From Lanius collurio (lineage: Eukaryota; Chordata; Aves; Passeriformes; Laniidae), in assembly GCA_020086605.1 (NCBI GenBank), contig JACBWW010000015.1, forward strand, positions 10,536,988 through 10,600,987: a stretch of DNA of 64,000 bases, written 5' to 3'. The notes under the pieces are model-generated. The model saw only the letters and a program-made list of their open reading frames with translations. It searched no databases and was not told where the DNA came from. Positions 25,396-37,545 of this stretch are shown here, piece by piece (positions within the stretch are counted from its first letter, which is position 1; each line of letters opens with the position of its first letter). The position numbers were made by a program, and so were the translations under genes.

Positions 25396-28300
25396 TATTG
25401 TCTTTAGGTGGCTCTGGCCCTTACTGACTGGATGATTTTTGTCACTTTCTACTGGGAGTTCCTGGGTATTTAACACAGGTTTCCAAATTTTCACCGAGTG
25501 CATGTGGCCTCCACATTATGTTTGCAACTCTTTCTGTGGGGGTCCTCAGGTTAATCATAAGATATCCCATTGCAGTTGCAGTACCTGAAAATTTCAAATG
25601 AAATGTAAACTTGAAGTCTAAAGCTGAAATGTCACCATTTTGAATTGCTGTGATTACAAGATCCGTTTCCTTTAAATAGTCCTCTGTAAGTGCACTGGAT
25701 GCATTTCAAAAGTTTTCAATTTATTTTTCTGTTTCACAGAAAGGGGTTGTGGGTTTATTAATGGATGGAGAAATGTCTGACTGTAAAACAATTTTTTGTC
25801 TCATAAAACTCTTACAGGATATATTGTGGAAAGAAAACAGAAGGATGTTCCTTCCACATCTTACTATAAATTTCCCTTACACTGTCATTTGTTCAACATA
25901 CTACCTATGATAAACCCTATTGAGTGTTAGATGACTCATATTGATGAAGAGACTCCAAATACATGAGAGCCAACCAGCAACTTCACTTAATTTAATTTAC
26001 TTCACTATGAAGAGAAGCAGCAGAGCAACTCTATTTTGAACCATCTTTTCTGTGTATTTTTTCAGTGTTAAATAGTGAGTAGTTGTCATGGTTTAGCCAT
26101 TATTCAACTTATGTCTTTCTTTCAAAGTGACAGGCTAAAAGAAAGTAAGCCTCTTAATGAAAACTTTTCAACATGTTATTAGTGAGACAAAAGTTAAAAG
26201 CTAGTTTTTGTTAGAATTTTGTTGACAAGTAAAAAGTCAGAGAGAAAAACTTAATTTTTTTCTCTTTCTCTAGAAAAAAAATATTTTTCTTATCTGTTTT
26301 TACTCAGAATTTGGACAGCAAAAGGCTACTAGCTGACTCCAAATAAGAAAACCATGTGTGGCTGTAAAACAGTAAAATATAAGGATGAAGCAAATTTACT
26401 CATAGAGCTTTTTCTACAAATGTGCTGTCAAAGTACAATAGTTGTCAAGAGAATCAAAGTATTATTTCCTTTGTATAAAGAGAAAAAAATATATAAAAAT
26501 ATTCATTAAAAAAATATTGGTGTATTCTGAGAATAAGATTTATTGCTGGAATTTCCTACTGGCAATTCTGCTCATTTTTTTGCAGCATGGTATGACTGCC
26601 ACTAACAATCTTAAATATAAAATACACTTTACATTGGAACAGAATCTGTGTAATTTCAAATGTCAAAATAGCTTCAGGTGCCTCTTTGAAAAATGTGAAT
26701 GAATTTCAAACAGGGTTTAATTGCACTAGATAGATTAGAGAGGACCTCTTACGAGATATATTGCATAGTACTGCAGAGTAAGTTTTTTTATTGAAATCGT
26801 GTCCTGCTTAGAGATCTCCTTTTTTCTATAAAAGACTTCAGAATCTTCCTGCTAGGTTTTTGGCTCCTTTTGGGCTCAATGCTTGTTGTCAACTACATTT
26901 CGCTGTAAAAACTGGAAACAACAATGGAGCTAATGGTAGATGTTAAATGGGAAAAAGAATCATGCAAAGGGAATTACCAGTCTGTTCCAATCTCCTTCAG
27001 AAAATAGTATGGGGAAGTTCCAGAATAAATGAAATCCAGCTAGTAAGCTGCACTCAATGCCAGTTAGTCTTTGTATTCTCTACAGATCTGTGTTGAAAAA
27101 TCTGTAGAAGCATCTAGGTTTCTGCTTATTTGCAGTACTATTGTAGTACTTGGGTTTTTATTCTCCAATAGAAAATTATTATTATGCTTTCCATATCCAA
27201 GGGGTGTATCTGTTATTTCTCAATGATGTTAACAAAAGCTGGAAGGAATGGTTGAAAGAGGCTTCCATTATTCACTTAAAAATTTTTAATTTCTATAATC
27301 TCACATCTCAGACATCAGTAGTTTTACTATTATAACATGGCAGCAAAGTGGAAACATTAAGACACATCATACACAGATTTTTCTCAGCAGTGTATTATAG
27401 AACTGTTGGATATGGACAGAAAGATATAAATTTTCTATTTTACTATTGATATTGTTTAGACCGTTAGCATGGTTATGGTGAAAACCATGTCAGGGACTTT
27501 TCAAGTTTAGGAAAAACCCCTCTCTTGGAATGTTAACAATAAAAATATGAAAAAAAATTGTAAAAAACAGAGATACAAACAGATTGTTCAAGTCAGGTCT
27601 GGGTTAAGCTATACGTGTTTTGCAACAGGACGTTTTGGTGGTGGGGGAATGGAGAAAAAGTTTGGCAAAGCTTGCTTGTTATAAAATATATCAATATAGG
27701 TTTATAAAAGATGAAATCCAGCTCAGGTAAAGGGAATAGAACAGACTGAGTCCTAGTTGGAAACAAACTGTACTTTCCTCACAGTTTTTGGGGAAAAGAT
27801 GATCCAGAGTTGTGAGGTATGTTATAATGTTTTGAGTTGAGGTTTGCAACAGCCTGTAGATTCAATAAAATTAGATTTAGAGGGTATTAAGCCTTCAGTA
27901 TGAATGACCCAAAATTAACTTATGTTTAAATTTGACATGATAAGCCAAAATATAAATTAAGGGAATGAAGTAGGTTGAGGCATATGCACATAACTAAGCA
28001 GTGGGAATACCTGAGTGGTGAAGACAGGGAAGAGGGCATTGAAGAGCATTGTCAGACTTTGCTGTTTGGCCTTGACAGCAAAGCATTCTGAGTGGCCCAT
28101 CCCATGGCTCTGGTGAGAGGCATACTTTACTAAGAGTACATACCTTTTGTGAGTGACAAAATTTTATATGGAAATCAGTGATTTTCACGTTACTGTTTGG
28201 TATCAAATCTCAAGGCTTCTAGTTTGAAGTTTAAAAAAAAATCAGGAAAAACAAGTTTGTGTTTAACTGACTGGAACTCAGAAAAGTAACATTTATATGG

Positions 28301-29042
28301 CTACAAACAAGAAAAAGGAAAAATAAAAAAACAAAGCAAAACAATAACCTAGAAAAGACAAACGCTGAAAATTACTGTGTGAGAAATGAAGGAGAGGAAT
28401 TGCAGCTAGCTAGACAAAAACAAGAGGGAAGATTCAGAAGATAATGAAAGCAGCTGTTGTCCAGCTTTGATTGAATCATTTCATGTCGCTATTCTCACAA
28501 TTTCAGATTCTCAGTCACTCTTTCTGATCCCTTTCCTAAACTTACGTGGTTAGGGTGAGGTGAATCTCTATAGGTCTTACTCTGACTGCACAGTATAAGG
28601 CCTCCCCCAGCCGCTGCTTATCTAAAGGACGTTTTTAAGGGGTTGATCTAAAATCAGTTCTATATTTCTTTTCCTCAGGTGAAGCAGCACCTTCCTGAAC
28701 TGCTTTATGGGGCTATTTTGCTAGATTTATACTATTTGGTTGTTCTGTGCAGTTTCTTTTTCAAGTTTTGTTTAACCCATGAAAGATAGCAGTTAGTGTG
28801 CTATGGCAATTATTATACCACTAAATGTCTTTTCTTTTGTAATTTGAGAGAAGGTTGAGGTAGGATTGAAGAGGTAGGCATGAAATAGATTTAAATTTTG
28901 TCTTCTTTTCCCCCTCTGTTAAGCATCCTCTATGAAGTTTAATTTTAAGTCATACACATCTATCTGTCAGCCATTCCACTCCCACTCTCTTTCTAAAATA
29001 TTGTTCCTTTCATCAAGGGAATGACAACAGCTACACTATATG
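25396..29042. other. Unassigned AT-rich DNA
   Basis: No gene or clear repeat. The first roughly 120 bases may still be a weakly matching 5' continuation of the CR1. A 15-base stretch at 26087-26101 resembles an LTR end but has no LTR beside it. Confidence 0.55.
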
Positions 29043-29525
29043 TGTCTGTGGTTTGGGGCTCCCCAGTGCAAAAGAGATGTTGATAAGCTGAAGAAGGTGC
29101 TGTGGAAGGCCTCTAAGATGACTGGGAGTGCTGAACCACAAGACATGCAAAGAGAGGCCAGAAGAACTTGATGAACTTAGTCTGGAAAAGGGCAAGCTGT
29201 GGGAGCAGGGCGAATCTAATCATAGTGTGCCACCACCTAAAGGAGGTTTGTAAAGCAGATAGAGCCAGCCTCTTCTCAGATGACCACAATTAAAGGGCAG
29301 AGGGTGGCAGTCCCAATCCGTATCAGCATGTAGGTGGGCAAGGAAAAAACATCCTGACTGATGTTTTTGGACATGCAGCCTAGAGATGCTCTGGAGGTTT
29401 TCAAAACACCTCTGGACAATGTTGAAAAAAATCTGCTCTACTTGTGAGGTTGCCCCAACCTGGAGAAGGCTGTTGCACTAAGTAGTATCCTGACTCCCCT
29501 CCAAACTAGGTTTTATGTGATTCAA
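29043..29525 (+). mobile_element. Old CR1 fragment, plus strand
   Basis: Matches the C-terminal ORF2 and 3' region of CR1: TGGGGCTCCCCAGTGCAAAAG near 29055, the 'agtctggaaaag' block near 29180, 'tggaggttttcaaaacacctctgga' near 29392 and 'ggttgccccaacctggagaa' near 29448. It is heavily diverged with many substitutions and indels, and its terminal repeat is lost, so it is older than the copy at 24.9 kb. Confidence 0.85.
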
Positions 29526-29708
29526 AGCAGCAAAAGTGTTATTATTCCTTGAGGCATGATAAGGACGGATTGCTAAAAAAACATATAAAGTGTAAAATTT
29601 GATATCCTGGTTGGTGGAAGGGTGCTAGGTATGTGGAAAGAGAGAACTGAAGGGGAAAGGAATTTTGATACTGTTAAATCAAGATTTTTAGAATCAAAAT
29701 TTGGTGGA

Positions 29709-29757
29709 TTTTTTTGTTGTTGTTTTTTGTTTGTTTGGGGATTTTTGTTTGTTTATT
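29709..29757 (+). repeat. T/G-rich low-complexity run
   Basis: Mixed TTG, TTTG and poly-T runs, typical low-complexity sequence. Confidence 0.7.
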
Positions 29758-30501
29758 TCTCTAAGTTCTCTTAAAATGGACTGATAGGAAAGATATTATA
29801 ATAAGCTCTACAGTTGCAAGTAGCAATAACAATCCATAGCTCTAATGAATTTCAAATTCTTTTGGTTTTGTTTCACCGAAACAACTGTCGATGGCAAAAG
29901 ACATGGTCTGTTGGAAAGTAACTAAGTTCAGTGTTACTTCCAGAAAACAAAATTGGCTTTTGAGATTAATAAATAAATTGAAGCTGAAAGTTTTTATGAG
30001 AAAAATGCTGGAGTACCTGGCAGTAAAACCAAGCCCATATTTTCTGCTTTGTAATGAATGATGATAACACATATATGGGAAAGCTTGGAGAGAGAGGAGA
30101 TGTTACACAGCGAAGAGGGAGATTACTGAAGTTCTTCCATAGGAAAATAAATTTGTGGAGCAGGTTTGGGCTGTGTTGCTAGTACAGAGTTAAAAGCAAA
30201 GAAACTAAGCTTAGTCTGTCACCAGTTCTCACATAAATGACTTGCTCAAGGGAAAACAGCAGCTCTCTGCTCCTAAGTGTCAGCATGAATGCATTCACGG
30301 TGTCTGACCTATTAGGATACAGATGTTCTCAACAGACAGTGTCATATAAGTGAAAAGTGAATCCATGTGGCAGGACTCAGCAGAGACCTGAGCAGGTCTC
30401 ACAAACCATATGGTGAACCTTTCTCACTCTGTCTATTCAACTTGTTCCAAAGATGGCTTAAATAATTTTAAAACTTTTTACAATGCCTCATGACACCTGC
30501 T

Positions 30502-30545
30502 AAGTATAGAAGATGACCTACTGAAGTATAGACGATGACTAGGTG
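30502..30545 (+). repeat. 22-bp imperfect tandem duplication
   Basis: AAGTATAGAAGATGAC and AAGTATAGACGATGAC occur 22 bases apart with one mismatch. Confidence 0.7.
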
Positions 30546-32722
30546 ACTATGAACTCTGATGAAGTATTCAATTATTATTCCTTAAGAATATGTATAAAAT
30601 TCCCCAGTTATATATATTCATGTTATTACTATGAAGCATAAACCATAAAATTAATCAGAGAGTGTTAAAATTTAAGAAATTTGACATATTTCATTGAAGT
30701 TTCTAAAGTCTGAGATGTCATCAAATCCAGAAGATTTACTGAAGACATTTTCTCCCATAGTAGCAATACAAAATATTTGACAATTTTATGTGTTTTTATG
30801 AAGCTGTTTATAGATGGTGTTTTGACAGGATTTATTTATCAGTGTCTGTGTGTTCTTGTTATGCTATGTAGCTTGGATTTACTTATGGCAGCTTGTAGGT
30901 GTTAGTGGCAGGAATCAGAGGAGTTTCCGGGTTTCATGAAGTCATTACAAAAAGGATTATAACTCTCCCCTCTCCACACATCAACTTCAGTTTCAGGAGC
31001 AAACATTAAATGTCATATTATGCCTGGATAATAATGATTGCAAGACATTACATATAATTGCTTCCCATGACCAATATGCTCTGAAGCCACTAGGATTTAT
31101 TTTTTTGGATTAAGACGTTAACAGATTTGTTCTACCTAGTAAAAATTGGTAGAAGAATTGATTAATAAAGTATAAATTGAATATTGCCTAATTCTCTGGG
31201 CTATTGGTGAGCAAAAAGCAGGCTTTCAGAACATGTCCCAGTGTGATGACATGCACTTATTTACAACCCTCGGTGTCATCATGCAGCATGAAAACTTCCA
31301 AAGTCTGTGACAACATGCTTTCTTAAGCCAACCTGTTTTTCTCAAGCCAGTTCCTTATTTAAAAAGAAATGCAAGACTTGCCAGGTTCTGAAAGCAAAGC
31401 GTATTTCAAAACGTATTACAAGAACAGTAGCAACTATTTTTACCCCCATCATTGTTTATACCAATTGATGTCTCCTCACTGTCTGTGTTCATATAAAATA
31501 TTCTGCCTTTGTCACCTGAACACGGTAATTTATTTTATTTGTAGAGCTTCTTTTGCCATTGAATGATTGCCTCAAGCAACCATAAAAAACTTGTGCAAAT
31601 ATGAGCCAATCCCAGCAATTGAGACATGAAACATTAGAAAATTCTTATTTATCAATCAATTTTTCAAAAGTGATTATCTTACTTAGACTAAGCCAATAGT
31701 ATTAATTCTGTTCAATTCCTTTTAGAAGGAGATTTTGTCTTCTGTGTTCTGTAAACATTACTACTTTATACGTTTGAGAATTTAATTTGAGCCTAAGTAA
31801 AAGATGAAAAAGTTGATTTGAGTGCATTGGAGCATGCATAAATTTATGTCAAATAGTAGTTATTGAATTGTTCTGGAGATTTTCATTATGCTTTTTTGTA
31901 ACTAACCTTCAGATCCTCCTGTAATTATCCTTAGCTCTATATTCTGCAAATCTAGAGAAACTAAGTACACACTGTAATTCCCTCTAACAAAAAAATTTCC
32001 AAGTACAAGAAGTTTAGGGGCCTAGATGACAGTCAAACATGCAAAAAGAAATTTTTTTTTACAATATGACAAGATTTGTTGGTTTAAGCTACAAAACACC
32101 ATGGCATTTAAAGAAAATAAATAATATATTTTTAAATTATTTTGGAATAATTTTTCTTACCTAACTCGGGACTTGTGCTCGTCTTTGTAGTACAAAAATG
32201 TAAGTTGTAATGCTGAGCAGACTATTATATGTCAACAGAGTAGCAAACAGCTCACAGGAGCCTGTCCCAATATTAGATTTAATATTGGTTTATTTTTTTG
32301 TGTGCTTCAAGCTATGAATTTTTATCCCAGTGCAAACACAATTCATTTTGGACATATTTCTCCAGAAATCCTCTTTGTACATTCTTCTGCTCTTGCAGAA
32401 ACAAACAGAAATATAGTTTGGTAGCTAAGCCATTAATGTTTTGTAGTATGAGATCACAAGTCCTCTTTTTCCACGATTTCTTTCTTTGCCCTCTCTGTTC
32501 CTCTAATATGGATGCAAGGATTAGCAGAAGTTCATAACACCTTCTGTTATAAGTCATAAGACTTCTGGTATTTTTCTTAATGGCTCCGGTCTGATTCATG
32601 GTAAGGAATAAATTATTAAAGGAAAGACTGATAGCCTTTTCCATTAAATATTTTGCTTAAAAATAATTTGTATGCCATCCTCTCTGTCCTCAGAATAGCG
32701 GCAGTTAGGAATTTATTTCCAG

Positions 32723-32855
32723 ATCACAGAATATTCTGAGCTGGAAGGGACCTACAGGGATCACCAAGTCCAGCTCTAAAGTGAATGGCCCACACAGGCA
32801 TTGAACCGTGAGCCCTGAGTTAGCACCGTGCTCTAAACAATGCTAATCTCACTAG
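32723..32855 (-). mobile_element. CR1 3' end fragment, minus strand
   Basis: On the plus strand it reads ATCACAGAATATTCTGAGC, then TGGAAGGGACCTACAGGG and ATCACCAAGTCCAGCTCT, the standard reversed CR1 3' end. The 3' terminus is at about 32723; the match ends near 32855. Short, 5'-truncated. Confidence 0.88.
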
Positions 32856-33242
32856 ACAGGGAGGAAACAAAAGAAATTAAAAAGAAATTAAAAAAAAAAA
32901 AAAATCACAGCTGATTTCATTTATGAGTTTGGAGTAAATGGCATAGGGAATTATTATAGGTACTTTGCATGACAGTTAATTTAACATTTATTCAGTTGAC
33001 ATCACTCTCTTTGTGGGTATTTCCACATGCTGTGAGGACTGCTTTGCTGTGTGTTTCAGTATTAACTGTAAGAAATTATATACAGGATGGGGTGCCCACA
33101 GCTTGCTAGAAGAAGAGCAACTTTTTTCAGGGCTTGACTTCAACCAGTTCCCTGATTTTCTGTATTACAACACACTCAGTCCTCACCACCAGCCCACAGG
33201 AAGGTTCCTTCTGTCCCATTCTAACAGCGGGCTGTAAAGTCC

Positions 33243-33278
33243 CATTTTCTTTCTTTTTCTTTTATTTTTTTTCTCCCC
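33243..33278 (+). repeat. Pyrimidine-rich run
   Basis: Interrupted CTTT/poly-T run ending CTCCCC. Confidence 0.7.
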
Positions 33279-36200
33279 TGCAGGCTGCCTGTTCACTTAC
33301 TGCACTTTGTAACCTCTGAATCTTCTATCCCTGGACCCTTAGCTCCTTTCTAAAGCAAGAGCAAACCTCAAGGAAATTCTTTTAACCCAGTCACTCTTTT
33401 TAAAGAAACTTAAAGGACAAACTGAGAGCACATATACTGTGTCTATCATATTATTTCCTCTAGCTAGATGGAACAAGGTAGGATAGGGGGATTACAGAAG
33501 TAAAGAATTGAGAGAGATAGTGGTATGCACTTATGATTCTAATTTTTTAATGCCTTTAATAACTTGTTTATTATGAATTATAGGGAAATCTGGATGAGGC
33601 AGCATGGTGTTCAATTAGGAAATTTCTGTAAATAAATTAAAAATTGAAGGATATGTGAATCAAGGGAAAATAATCCACAGGTCATACTTTTTGATGTTAA
33701 TTTGTTTTTTGAAATGGTATAGAGGAAAATGTACAATCTATAGAAAAGTATGATTGGATGTTTTGTGAAAAAAACCTCACATAAATATAAAGGTAACCAA
33801 GTCAAAAATGCCCTCTCTTCACAGACTTTATTGCCCTAAATGCTGAACCCTGAGAAACCTCCTGCATTCTTCTTTCTTGAAAAGTGTAGCTCACCATTAG
33901 GTAGAAAATTACATTGCCTGCATTAGCCAAAGCTGTCTCAGTTTAGAGGTGTTTTAACATGATTAACAGCCTGCATTCTGCCTTCCTATTACAGCAAATT
34001 ATCCAAGAGTGAAAATTGAATGTGGTACTTTTGCTGCTTTCTCGTAACACAATTAATAGTAAATAGAATTCAGCTTGAAGAGTTTCCGAATTGTTGTGCA
34101 AGAAACAGATGAGTCTAGGCAGATGAAAGCAACTGCAACAATAGGCATGAGCAAAATAACTCAGATCTACTTTTTACTCTGTCATTTGGTGCAACATTCC
34201 AGTTGTATTTGACCACTGCAATAAGCTGCTGTACAATTCTTAACTGATAGTTACACCCTTGTTGTGGTGACTGATGCAGCCAAGGAATGTTTCTAAAGAA
34301 TGAGAAACAGCTTTGAATGTTCATTAACAAATGATTTCAGAGCAGCCAAAAAGTTCTAGAGGCAGGCACTGTGTATGAACTTCCTCTCAAGAAACTGAAG
34401 AATGAAGATTCCTTGTATCCTGTGAAAAATTAGGCTCAACTCAACTGGTTTTAGACAAAAGAGGAAAAAAAATTAAAAAGACATGCAGAATTGACTTAGG
34501 CCAATGTTTTGCAATATCTTTTTTTTTTTTTTTTCCCTTTCAGAAAATACAAACCCCCAATCCCACAGGCTTGTATTTCTGATACTTCTAAATGAAGAAT
34601 TTAAGTTGCTTGGGTATCAAATAGTAATCGGAAAGCTGTGAGTAGCTACCTCTTTCCCTGACAAAGTAATTTAGTCTGTTAATTGCATCTCTCCCTCACT
34701 CAGAAATTTTCAGGCAGGTAGTTGTTATCCTGTACTGAGAATCCTGAAGTAATTCCCAGTATCTACTTAGTGGTTTTATTCAAACCCTAAGCATCTGGTG
34801 ATGCCGGCCTTTATGCTTTAGTTTAAATACATTCTCATGCTGAAGATTTTATATGAGAAAATTGCCCATTGTATCTCACCAATATGGGTACCTCTACAGT
34901 GACAATTAGAATTTCATTTTTGGTTACTAGGATGGACAAAAAAAAAAACCTCAAACAAACAAAACAAACCCACAGCACATCCACTTTAGAGTTATACATC
35001 AACTGAAAAGAATTGTTCTGAGGCTGAGATGATCCCTAGAGCATAATGGATCAGAATAGAAAATCTGATAAAGCCTTACATCTTGTAGTGTGAACAGCAT
35101 TTTTATGATATATTCTGTTCTTCTTTGATACTTCTACTCTTATTTCCCCTTTCTACATACATAATTTATTGCATTCTAGTAGGTGGAAGTGTGATGTTGC
35201 ATAATTTGTTTAGATTTTCCAGGGGAATAATAAAATAGATTTCCTTCTTTTATTTTACAGATAAGTAGTAATTTATGTTTTTAAAAGAATCTGAGTGACA
35301 TGTAGAAAATGATGTATGATCTTCATCTATTGCGAAAAAATTCATAAACAGTGCTCCAAAACTAACATCCCATTCTCATTTGCAAGATTATATGCCTGCT
35401 GCAGTAGAAGCAGCATTTGGTTGATTTGTAGCAGAATGTGCAGCTAAGACTTTTACTTAACCAGGTGGCATCTGAGCCCTGCTGTGAGCAACAAACCCTG
35501 ATGTCTGTAGTTCACACAGTACAGCTGTCCTGGGGTATTAAGATTCTGACTTTTTAAGGTGGCATCTTAATACTGTGCCGTGCAACTCAAGTAGTTATTT
35601 AGGTCTGTTCTTAAGGGAGCTGCAAACTTAGGTGCTCATCTGTGTTTGAAATGGTGACGAGCTTCAAAAGTTGTGTGATTCAATAGTCAGTCAAAGTAAC
35701 TTGGCTCCTGTATTTGGAAAGTCCTTGTTGGGAAAAAAGTTTTTAGCAGCCCAGAACTCTCTGGCTCCTGACAAAGCCTGAAGCTTCCAGCCAGCTGAAG
35801 GCTTACCATAAAGTAGTATGTTGTATCAAGTTAGTACTGAAAGATGTATGTATAGATAGTACTAGGAAAGCTTTGAGAGGGCTTCACTTGATTTATGTGA
35901 TGAAGTGGATAATGGGAAGAAAACACGAGCTGTGCACTAAGCTGCAGTCAGCTTCATAAACAGTGATTGTGTGTCTAATATGAAAATAATTCTTTATAAT
36001 TAACTTACTCTTAGAATTTACTGACTGCAGTCAAGAGAACCCAGTTATTTATCCCCTTTCTACTGTATTTAGGGTCTATGGAAGTGTTTGGAATAAAGCT
36101 TTCTTACACTTTCACACTTTTTTGTCACATCTATGCAAAACTTACAGCTGCATATTTGATAGATCTACAGCTAAACACCTTCTCTGAAATGAAAAATATG

Positions 36201-37338
36201 CACTTTTTGTGTGTCTCTTCGCAGCTTCTTTTATTAAACTTATAAATGCTGTGCAAGCTGTGCTATGAAGTTCCCAAAATGACAGGCTACTGCAGAGGAA
36301 GAACAAGAAATTTTCTCACCAGTTCACAAGTGAAGTCCTTGTGAACAAATTTATGTATTCAGAAGAGAACTAAACTTAGCTTTCAAAATACTGTCTGTAT
36401 ACAACAAACTCACAAATACAAACAGTTCAATAGAACTGGAGTTTGTCTGCATGAATGTTATGTGAGTTTTAGTGATCGAGTTTGTTAAATGATAGCTGTC
36501 CAAAATTTTAGTCAGTCTCCATAAATCTATTTAGATTTTAGAACCACTAAGTTGTATTTGGGAGATAGAGGACATACAGATGAGAATGTTCAACACATTA
36601 AATAAAAAAGGCAATAATAAAGGAAATAAGGAAATGGAGGAAAACAGCTCACATCTTTCACTCAGAAATTATTATATATTATACAATTATATATTAGGTC
36701 AGTATGAGTTAGTAGAGTCATCTAATAATTCTGTTTCTAATACCACCCCAAAAAAAATTTGTTTTCTTGCCCTCCCCTGACATGCTTCCTGTGCTGTGTG
36801 GGACAGATTCTGTTCTCCACTAAGGACAAAACTTAGAGTGTTTTCACATTAATCTTAACAGGGACAGCATTATTACCAGCTTGCTATTTAGGAACAAAAA
36901 TAAAGAAGAAAGAGAAGGGATAACAAAACTCCTGATTTTACAAATGCTTTGGAAGACTAAAAATCTTACAGCAGTCAAACATTAATTCTCTCAATCATAA
37001 GGACACTGAGTCTTTTCTGGTTTTAATTGCAGTTTCAAACAGTTGACACCTTGTTACTCCTTTTGAAATTAAAACTACAGACAGATCAGTCAAAGGAGAT
37101 ATGAAATAGAATCCTTAACACTACCTTGTATATCCCTTTCTTTGTAAAGGCAAACACTATCTCCAGCATCTGTGAGAAATGTATGTGTTTGAGATGCTCC
37201 ACTACCAGTTTCAGGGAGGTTGGAGGACAGCCACTTTTAAGAAACAGTTGCAAAGAGAATAGCTTTGAAGAAAAGGGTTGCTTTTGTATGCAAAGGGATT
37301 GTTTGGTGATTCATGAAAATATATGCTAGCTATGAGTA

Positions 37339-37360
37339 GAAATACATATATATGTATTTC
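37339..37360. repeat. 22-bp perfect palindrome
   Basis: GAAATACATAT is followed directly by its reverse complement ATATGTATTTC. The symmetry stops at both flanks. No function is implied. Confidence 0.9.
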
Positions 37361-37427
37361 AAATGCCTATGAAACATATTTTGGATAATCAGAAAAAGGA
37401 AAGGAAAGCTTTGAATGTTGTTTGTAT

Positions 37428-37473
37428 TAGATGATGCCCTTAACATGTTTTAGTTTTCCCTTCCAACTGAAAT
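37428..37473 (+). mobile_element. Probable CR1 3' tail
   Basis: The sequence ending TTTTCCCTTCCAACTGAAAT has the layout of the last bases of CR1 (a TCCCTTCCAAC block followed by the ATTCTATG terminal repeat). The terminal repeat appears to have turned into the pentanucleotide array that follows directly. Short, so only moderately certain. Confidence 0.5.
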
Positions 37474-37545
37474 ATTCTACTCTACTCTACTTTACTCTAC
37501 TCTACTCTATTCCACTCCACTCCACTCTACTCCATTCTACTCTAT
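37474..37545 (+). repeat. Pentanucleotide microsatellite (CTACT/CCACT)n
   Basis: About 14 five-base units, mostly CTACT early and CCACT in the middle, ending CTACTCTAT. It follows a CR1-like tail whose terminal unit ATTCTATG could have seeded it. Confidence 0.9.

Larger units (their letters stand above)
29526..32722. other. Unassigned AT-rich DNA
   Basis: Contains a T/G-rich low-complexity run at 29709-29757 and a 22-bp imperfect tandem repeat at 30502-30545. A 110-codon minus-strand frame at 32312-32644 starts with ATG but has no recognisable domain, and a few frames of that length are expected by chance in DNA this AT-rich. Confidence 0.55.
32856..37427. other. Unassigned AT-rich DNA
   Basis: No gene was recognised. 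It holds an A15 run at 32890-32904, a pyrimidine-rich run at 33243-33278, a T16 run at 34519-34534 and a 22-bp perfect palindrome at 37339-37360. Confidence 0.55.

Noticed and set aside
26087..26101. TGTCATGGTTTAGCC, resembling the end of the songbird-type LTR
   Set aside because: The match is only 15 bases and nothing beyond it matches the LTR.
32312..32644. 110-codon ATG-started minus-strand frame
   Set aside because: A few frames this long are expected by chance across six frames of 64 kb at this base composition, and no domain or conserved motif is visible.
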